This document shows positions 44,116 to 49,265 of a stretch of 49,265 bases of DNA, one piece after another (within the stretch, counting starts at the first letter, position 1; the number at the start of each line of letters is the position of its first letter). Below the pieces are notes generated by a model. The model saw nothing but the letters and a program-made list of their open reading frames with translations, ran no database searches and was not told where the DNA came from. The stretch covers positions 1 to 49,265 of the forward strand of contig CALFBG010000104.1 in NCBI GenBank assembly GCA_937951685.1, given 5' to 3'. The position numbers and the translations under genes are program-made. This DNA is from an uncultured Saprospiraceae bacterium (GTDB lineage: Bacteria; Bacteroidota; Bacteroidia; Chitinophagales; Saprospiraceae).

Positions 44116-46878
44116 TTAATCTAATCTTTGCACTAATAAAATTAAAGTAAGGATGGCGGTCGCTTGCGTAATAGAGTCCGCGATTACTTCTCCCCAGTCA
44201 ATATCTTTCTTCGGTGTTTTTTCTTTCTCTGTTTTCACGGCTTTCTTACCCACTTTAATGACAGATCCTTTCCGCACTTTGGGATACACCTTAAAGAAGA
44301 CGAAATTTTTGGTTCGTTCAATTTCTCCATTCAAATGCTCTACCGTAATATTTTTATTACTACCTTGCTCCCCTACCCCAGCGGCATATTTATTAATGTA
44401 CCACTTGGCACTTTTACCTTCGTAATAAGCAACATTAATTTTACCCGTTTTGATAATTTTATCCGGGTACAACTCTGAAGCTTTCGTCGCTCCAATAATC
44501 GAAACCAATTCATTCTTTTTAGGAATCTCGATAATGTCTCCTTCTTTAATAATATAGTTAAATTTAGATCTTGGATTTTCCAATACTTCCGCAAGATTCA
44601 TTACAACGTAACCGACGCTATCTTGTGCTCGATATAAAGTAGCACCTTCGGGAAAAGCCTCAGGACTCAATCCACCGACTTGTTGAATGGTACTATAGAT
44701 TTTTTGATTCGTATCAACTAAAGCATACTGACCTGGATATTTTACTTCTCCCCGAATGATAAAATTTCTTTGAAATTCGAAGTCTGGAACGGAACGAACC
44801 ATAATTTGATCGAAAGGCTGTAAAGTAAAATCGTTGCCTGCGGTCATAAAATCTTCGTCGATGGTAATGGTTGCTGCAATCGTTTTCGTTTGTTCGTTAT
44901 CTTCAATCTGCACACGAAAGATATCAATACGATTGGCCGCAGCTTGAATTTTCAATCCCCCCGCAAGCGTTAGTACATCTTTCAATTTCAGGCTTTGATC
45001 ATAGCGATATTCTCCTGGCTGTCGAACGGCACCACTAACTCTAATGTAGATTTCATCCGTATAAGTTACATTGGAATAAACTTCTAAAATATCGTAAGGC
45101 TTGAGTACAAAGTTAGCGGGTGATTGCGGATTTGCCATCAACTCTTTTAGGTTGACCCGAATGTATTCTTTTTGTTTCTTATTGGTAGGATCATTTCGGT
45201 GGATATATGCGAAATCAGTGGCATCAACTCGTAAACCGCCACCTAAAATAATCGCGTCACTTACTCGAATACCTTTATCTACATCGTAAGGATGCTCGCT
45301 TGGGTTTCGAACGGCACCCCGTACCGTAATATTGGCGGCGTCAACAAATTGAGATTGACTGTAGATGATTAATTTGTCTTGTGGCGCCAAGGTAATATTG
45401 CTAGGACCAGCGGGATTCTGTAGCGCAGCGTTGATATCAACTTTAATGTATTTCACTGAATTATCTGCATTTCGCCGTTGCATATAAGCGACATCTCTGC
45501 GTGCACCTTCTTTGAGCAAACCTCTTTCGAGTAAACTCGTAACTTTCATGTCTGGGGTGATCTCATATTTTCCTGGCAACTCGATAGCGCCAACAATTTC
45601 TGCAAAGTTTTTATAAGGTCTAGGAATATTACTAATGAATACTTTATCACCCGCTTTGAGTTCGTAGTCTTTTCCTGAGGTCAGGGCTCGTAAGTTAACA
45701 TCTAGTATTTTTTCTTCATCTGCTACGAAACGTTTCACTTGCACGTTGGCCTGATAAGCATTTGCGTTTAAACCTCCGGCGTACTCAATTAACTGTTTCA
45801 GCCCTTCTCCGGGCAACAGCTCGTATTGAAAAGGACGTTTGATAGCACCTTCAATACTAATGATGTTTTTAGCCGTTGGTACGTGAATGATATCATTATC
45901 TTGTAAATAGAATTTATCTCGAACGGCGGGATTGCTCATAAATTCGTAAACATCAATCGACCGTGGTTTTTCCCCTGCTCGTACCAGTTTAATATTTCTT
46001 ACCGTTCCGATGTCAGAAGGACCACCCGCAGCAACAAGCGCATTGAAGGCCGTGTTCGTTGCAGGAAGGACGAAGCCACCCGGATTAAAAACTTCTCCAT
46101 AAATGTTGACGGTAATTGTGCGCGCAAAACTGATCGTTACTTCAAATTCATTGGCATTGAATTGATACCGACTTGAAAAACGCTGTTCCAATAATTTTCG
46201 GGCTTTCCCAAAAGGAATTCCTTTTAGGCTAATTCTCGTCATTTTTTCAGGTTGGATATATCCTTCTTCGCTAATGGTATAGCCTCTTTCAAATTGGGAA
46301 GCTCCCCAGATAGAAACGGTAACTTTATCCCCCGCACCGAGTACGTAAGAATCTGAAGGGCGGATATCTTTAGACTGATTAAAAACTTTAATTTCCCTAT
46401 TTCTAAAAATTTGCTGCCCGTAGATTTTTGCGGGTGGAAATTTATTTTGAGCTTTTTCTAGTAATTCCTCTGAAATCGCTTCTTCTATGTCAGTTCCTTT
46501 ATCTACTGCTTTTTGAATATTTCCGGCTGATTCTTTTGCTAAATCCTCTGCTTCTTTGCCGATAGCTTCCGTAGCATTTTCTGCCGCGGCATCTTCAGCG
46601 AGTTCCTTCGTCGCTTCCAAGACGGCTGCTTGGTTTTCCGCTTCTAGTTCTGCCATTACTTCCTTGAGGGTACGTTCTGCTTTCATTACTTCTATGGCGT
46701 TGGTAGGATCAATTTTATCAACGTCGATTCCACGAGCAAGCATTCTTTTTTTCACTTCTTCCTCGTCTACTCCTCGTTCCTCTAGCTCTTGTCTGACTCT
46801 ATCTTCGTCAATTCTTTGGGCAGACAAAGTTATCGTTAGGGTAAAAAGCAAGAAAATAATGCTGTATATTTTTTTCAT
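44116..46878 (-). CDS. SLBB-domain polysaccharide export protein (Wza-like)
   Basis: The 920-residue protein has a signal peptide (KKIYSIIFLLFTLTITLSAQ), a Glu/Ala-rich helical stretch at about 22-150, the Poly_export domain from about 175 (YVLGAGDKVTVSIWGASQFERGY) and then a series of SLBB units (for example VNIYGEVFNPGGFVLP, ISIEGAIKRPFQYELLPGEG, IIRGEVKYPGQYAL). The end has one hydrophobic helix (ATAILTLILLVQRLD). It forms the outer-membrane channel for polymer export. It is more than twice the length of E. coli Wza, owing to extra SLBB units and the helical N-terminus. Confidence 0.94.
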   Translation of the reverse strand: MKKIYSIIFLLFTLTITLSAQRIDEDRVRQELEERGVDEEEVKKRMLARGIDVDKIDPTNAIEVMKAERTLKEVMAELEAENQAAVLEATKELAEDAAAENATEAIGKEAEDLAKESAGNIQKAVDKGTDIEEAISEELLEKAQNKFPPAKIYGQQIFRNREIKVFNQSKDIRPSDSYVLGAGDKVTVSIWGASQFERGYTISEEGYIQPEKMTRISLKGIPFGKARKLLEQRFSSRYQFNANEFEVTISFARTITVNIYGEVFNPGGFVLPATNTAFNALVAAGGPSDIGTVRNIKLVRAGEKPRSIDVYEFMSNPAVRDKFYLQDNDIIHVPTAKNIISIEGAIKRPFQYELLPGEGLKQLIEYAGGLNANAYQANVQVKRFVADEEKILDVNLRALTSGKDYELKAGDKVFISNIPRPYKNFAEIVGAIELPGKYEITPDMKVTSLLERGLLKEGARRDVAYMQRRNADNSVKYIKVDINAALQNPAGPSNITLAPQDKLIIYSQSQFVDAANITVRGAVRNPSEHPYDVDKGIRVSDAIILGGGLRVDATDFAYIHRNDPTNKKQKEYIRVNLKELMANPQSPANFVLKPYDILEVYSNVTYTDEIYIRVSGAVRQPGEYRYDQSLKLKDVLTLAGGLKIQAAANRIDIFRVQIEDNEQTKTIAATITIDEDFMTAGNDFTLQPFDQIMVRSVPDFEFQRNFIIRGEVKYPGQYALVDTNQKIYSTIQQVGGLSPEAFPEGATLYRAQDSVGYVVMNLAEVLENPRSKFNYIIKEGDIIEIPKKNELVSIIGATKASELYPDKIIKTGKINVAYYEGKSAKWYINKYAAGVGEQGSNKNITVEHLNGEIERTKNFVFFKVYPKVRKGSVIKVGKKAVKTEKEKTPKKDIDWGEVIADSITQATAILTLILLVQRLD

Positions 46879-47138
46879 AATTCAATCTATATTAAGGAAG
46901 CAAAATGAGGCTTCCAATCAAAATATTTGCAAAATTAGCAAATATTAGAAATATTATTAATAATTAAAGCAGTTCATTTATAAATATGACTTTGCTTACG
47001 CATTTGTGTTGCGATCAATTTATCTTTTAACTATTTGGGTAGATAAGCCATTGCTGTTAACTTGGAATGATGCTATTAAATATTTGTAGGAAACATAAAA
47101 TAATTGCCTACGTAAGCTTTATCTTAAAACAACTTCAT
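46879..47138. other. Gap between wzi-like and export genes with a likely promoter
   Basis: These 260 bases hold no gene. On the minus strand TAATTTTG at 46937-46930 matches the Bacteroidota -7 consensus TAnnTTTG about 50 bases before the SLBB gene; the -33 match is weak. A GAAGTTGTTT word (minus strand, 47127-47136) lies two bases after the stop of the wzi-like gene. Confidence 0.4.
46930..46937 (-). promoter_or_regulatory. Probable -7 element for the SLBB export gene
   Basis: TAATTTTG on the minus strand fits TAnnTTTG exactly. I could not find a clear TTTG -33 box at the right distance, so confidence is modest. Confidence 0.35.
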
Positions 47139-48944
47139 TTAATAATCTAACGGACGATTGACGATATTCATTCTTACGCCACCTCCAAAGTAGTTGGTTG
47201 TGCGATCTCTGGAGGCTAATGCGCTATCCTTTTTTCGATAGAAATAGTGGAAGTCAATAAAGATATTATGAAACAGTTGATAGCTCACATCAATACCTGC
47301 AATCATTATTTTTGTGCTAATGCCTTGTCCCGTCAGATTACCAAAGTCTTGTTCTCGGGTATTGTGAGACAATAGAATATTGCTTCCCCAGTTCGTTGTA
47401 TCCCCATCTTCTCCCGTCTCCATAAAAAGTAAACGAGTATCAATAACTAATTTTTTGAGTGGTTGGTACCTGAGCTTGAAAATAAATTCTTTGAAGTTGG
47501 CTCCGAGTGGATGTGCTAATGCTTGATTGAAATGACTATAACTTGCACTACTGTCTCGGTGGGTATAAGTGTACGGACGAACCATATTGTATTCAAATTG
47601 ACCATCGAGGTGATCTACTCCGAGCACATCAATATATTTTAGTCCTAATTGGATGCCATATTTGTTTGCCCACCAATTATTGCGATTAAGAAATAACTCA
47701 TCAAATTTAAACTCGTCAAGCATCAATTGTCCATACAAAGAAAATCGCTGAAAAAGATTCCATTTAACATCTAAACCAATCAAGGCGTTATCCGGACTGC
47801 CCAGTGCACCTTCTACCGTTTTGTACAAAATAATTGGATTGAGATATTGTAATTCAAAGTTATTATTTCGACTAAAAATGATGGCTTCGTAAATCCCTAT
47901 ACTTAAATTATGGAAAGGTTTATAATTTAGATAGTGTGCTGCCATATATTTTTTGGGCAATAAAAGATCGCCCTTTTCTTCACGCGCACTGATTGCCGAT
48001 AATTCCGCAAAAATATTTTGGTAGTGTACTTTTCCAACTTGTGTATTCAATTTCAGGTAAAAATAATTGGTCGCAAAGTCTGATAAAAAGAGCGAACGAT
48101 AGCCATTTCCCAAAAAATTCTGCCCGTGACCTAGTTGTACATTAATATGCTTTGTTACATTAAATCCTACGTATCCTTGTGCCGTTAAATAATCATACCC
48201 TTCTTTGACATTAAAAATACTGCTTTCGTAAGGTTTGAAAAAGCCTGCTCCCGGAACCGCTTTATCTCTTTTCACTAACTCCCTAGCGTAATCTGGAAGT
48301 CGGGCTTGCGATTCTAAAATATGTGTATAAAAATATACCTTATTATCAATCGCTCCTCTTAGCTCTACACCTCTTTGATTCAAAAAGATAAATTCTTCCT
48401 CTTCTGATTGTTTCGCTATTTTAAAATTGAGGATTGGATTTATTTTTAAATAAAAATGTTCTCCGTTTAATTCGAAAAGATTCGCAGGGGTTTTGTAAAA
48501 GTATTTTAGCAGTGGTTTTTTAGCACTTCTAAATCGGCTTTTGTTAGCATCTCGCTCCGCAACTTCTCGATCTTGAATCGTATAAAAAGTTTGGGTGCTA
48601 TCGGTATAAACTTTTTTACTTAGGGGAACTGCTGCGCCAAGCTCCAAAGGCATTTCACTTTCGTATTTTCGCAGCCACTGGTTATTATCTTGAAAAAGAT
48701 AATCAAGGTCATGATCGTCGAGTCGTGTTAAATCCAGGTTTGCAGTATCCACCATCAACGCAAAGCGCAAGGCTTCACCACGAGCGTAATATTTGATGCT
48801 ACTAGAAAACGGCGTATTTAGTTTTGATTTGATTTCAAGTCGATCCAAAATGTGGTAACTCTGACTACCAAGGGGAATTCCGGTACCTTGTCCCAATAGT
48901 GCTAATGGGCAGATGAACAGAAGGAAGAAAGCAATTTTTTTCAT
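47139..48944 (-). CDS. Wzi-family capsule assembly protein
   Basis: I start at ATG 48942-48944 (MKKIAFFLLFICPLALLGQG), where the signal peptide begins; a GTG lies three codons upstream. The roughly 601-residue product has the outer-membrane barrel pattern of the Wzi family: alternating strands such as GYVGFNVTKHINVQLGHGQNF, NFELQYLNPIILYKTVEG and VDGQFEYNMVRPYTYTH-like, and a C-terminal strand ending FGGGVRMNIVNRPLDY. Wzi helps attach or order the polymer at the cell surface. It is the first gene of the locus and has its own promoter. Confidence 0.9.
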   Translation of the reverse strand: MKKIAFFLLFICPLALLGQGTGIPLGSQSYHILDRLEIKSKLNTPFSSSIKYYARGEALRFALMVDTANLDLTRLDDHDLDYLFQDNNQWLRKYESEMPLELGAAVPLSKKVYTDSTQTFYTIQDREVAERDANKSRFRSAKKPLLKYFYKTPANLFELNGEHFYLKINPILNFKIAKQSEEEEFIFLNQRGVELRGAIDNKVYFYTHILESQARLPDYARELVKRDKAVPGAGFFKPYESSIFNVKEGYDYLTAQGYVGFNVTKHINVQLGHGQNFLGNGYRSLFLSDFATNYFYLKLNTQVGKVHYQNIFAELSAISAREEKGDLLLPKKYMAAHYLNYKPFHNLSIGIYEAIIFSRNNNFELQYLNPIILYKTVEGALGSPDNALIGLDVKWNLFQRFSLYGQLMLDEFKFDELFLNRNNWWANKYGIQLGLKYIDVLGVDHLDGQFEYNMVRPYTYTHRDSSASYSHFNQALAHPLGANFKEFIFKLRYQPLKKLVIDTRLLFMETGEDGDTTNWGSNILLSHNTREQDFGNLTGQGISTKIMIAGIDVSYQLFHNIFIDFHYFYRKKDSALASRDRTTNYFGGGVRMNIVNRPLDY

Positions 48945-48979
48945 TTCAATCACTATAGGTGCTTTTAATTTTGTGCGGA

Positions 48980-49007
48980 CAAAGTTAATATTAAGTTTTA
49001 AAGCAAT
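48980..49007 (-). promoter_or_regulatory. Promoter of the wzi-like gene
   Basis: On the minus strand TAACTTTG (48987-48980) matches the Bacteroidota -7 consensus TAnnTTTG, with an ATTG -33-like box at 49007-49004 and a 16-base spacer. The expected start is about 30 bases before the ATG. Confidence 0.5.
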
Positions 49008-49160
49008 ATTGTTTTGTTACTAAATCGTGTAAGATTTTGACCTTCTTCCTTTTTGTAAAAAGATCTTTAGCCATGATTCTGCGTATAACGCTGTTTGGCT
49101 ACAGCATCTGATCACTCGTCCATTTTTACTTCTCCCCTCCCCTACTTACCCTAAAGTTTG

Positions 49161-49184
49161 ATTTCATTTTGGCCAAAATGAAAT
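49161..49184. repeat. Perfect 24-base palindrome
   Basis: ATTTCATTTTGG followed at once by CCAAAATGAAAT is a perfect two-fold symmetric sequence with no loop, centred on GGCC. It lies about 155 bases upstream of the wzi promoter. It may be an operator for a dimeric regulator. Confidence 0.85.
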
Positions 49185-49199
49185 TTTAGTCTGCTCCAC

Positions 49200-49227
49200 T
49201 TTTCACGTGTCACGTGACGCGTGAAAA
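49200..49227. repeat. Near-perfect 28-base palindrome
   Basis: TTTTCACGTGTCAC and GTGACGCGTGAAAA are complementary at 13 of 14 positions, the exception being a T-G pair. The centre GTCACGTGAC is itself a perfect palindrome with a CACGTG core. It is 15 bases from the 24-base palindrome. Confidence 0.85.
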
Positions 49228-49265
49228 TATAATTATTTCAAATTTCACTTAGCGCTTAGTTTTTT

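Larger units (their letters stand above)
48954..49265. other. Upstream region of the locus
   Basis: There is no gene in these 312 bases up to the right edge. The region has the wzi promoter at 48980-49007 and two strong palindromes at 49161-49184 and 49200-49227. Confidence 0.5.

Noticed and set aside
46556..46948. 130-codon plus-strand frame rich in Ser/Ala
   Set aside because: It is the mirror of the Glu/Ala-rich helical part of the export protein, which leaves the opposite strand open by codon bias.
1..49265. CRISPR array, tRNA, rRNA, IS element or prophage
   Set aside because: I saw no regularly spaced repeats, RNA gene signatures, transposase or integrase. The KilA-N gene alone is not enough to call a prophage.

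Overview
The window looks like a chromosomal segment of a Bacteroidota bacterium, possibly Saprospiraceae/Lewinella-like. The evidence is an AT-rich sequence, promoters of the TAnnTTTG type, UpxY-type antitermination, LytS/LytTR signalling with a TPR sensor, a KilA-N gene, and very close packing of exopolysaccharide genes. The taxon is an inference from these traits; there is no rRNA or tRNA here.

Layout. (1) 1-4445, plus strand: the tail of a glycosyltransferase, a secreted protein of unknown function whose frame continues past a TGA into a membrane anchor, and a LytS-type TPR histidine kinase paired with a LytTR response regulator. (2) 4446-6304, minus strand: a KilA-N protein carrying a palindromic repeat inside its coding sequence, a conserved 85-residue protein, and a Kbp-like BON-LysM protein with a clear terminator. 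(3) 6463-48953, minus strand throughout: one very large Wzx/Wzy-type exopolysaccharide or capsule locus. Read in the direction of transcription it holds wzi-like, SLBB (Wza-like) export and Wzz genes; a winged-helix regulator and an UpxY antiterminator; a roughly 350-base leader; cysC-cysD-cysN; a UDP-GlcNAc 6-dehydrogenase and 4-epimerase; a 4,6-dehydratase, a UDP-sulfoquinovose-synthase-like enzyme and an epimerase; an acyltransferase, an FkbM methyltransferase, Wzx, a beta-helix lipoprotein and Wzy; glycosyltransferases, a sulfotransferase, oxidoreductases, a methyltransferase and a 2-epimerase; a fused dehydrogenase/oxidoreductase and a heparinase-like enzyme; GDP-fucose genes (gmd, fcl, manC); and more glycosyltransferases, a second 2-epimerase, a PIG-L deacetylase, WbqC and a second sulfotransferase. 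(4) 48954-49265: a promoter region with two strong palindromes.

How it works together. Gmd, Fcl and ManC can supply GDP-L-fucose. The 6-dehydrogenase/4-epimerase pair can supply UDP-GalNAcA. The two WecB-like enzymes can supply UDP-ManNAc or related sugars. CysD, CysN and CysC make PAPS, the donor for the two sulfotransferases, and no PAPS or sulfite reductase gene is present. The likely product is therefore a sulfated, fucose- and uronic-acid-containing surface polysaccharide, flipped by Wzx, polymerised by Wzy/Wzz, exported by the SLBB protein and held at the surface with the help of Wzi. The SqdB-like enzyme suggests that a sulfonated sugar (carbon-sulfur bond) may be present as well as sulfate esters. 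That combination is the most interesting idea in this window, and it is inferred from sequence only.
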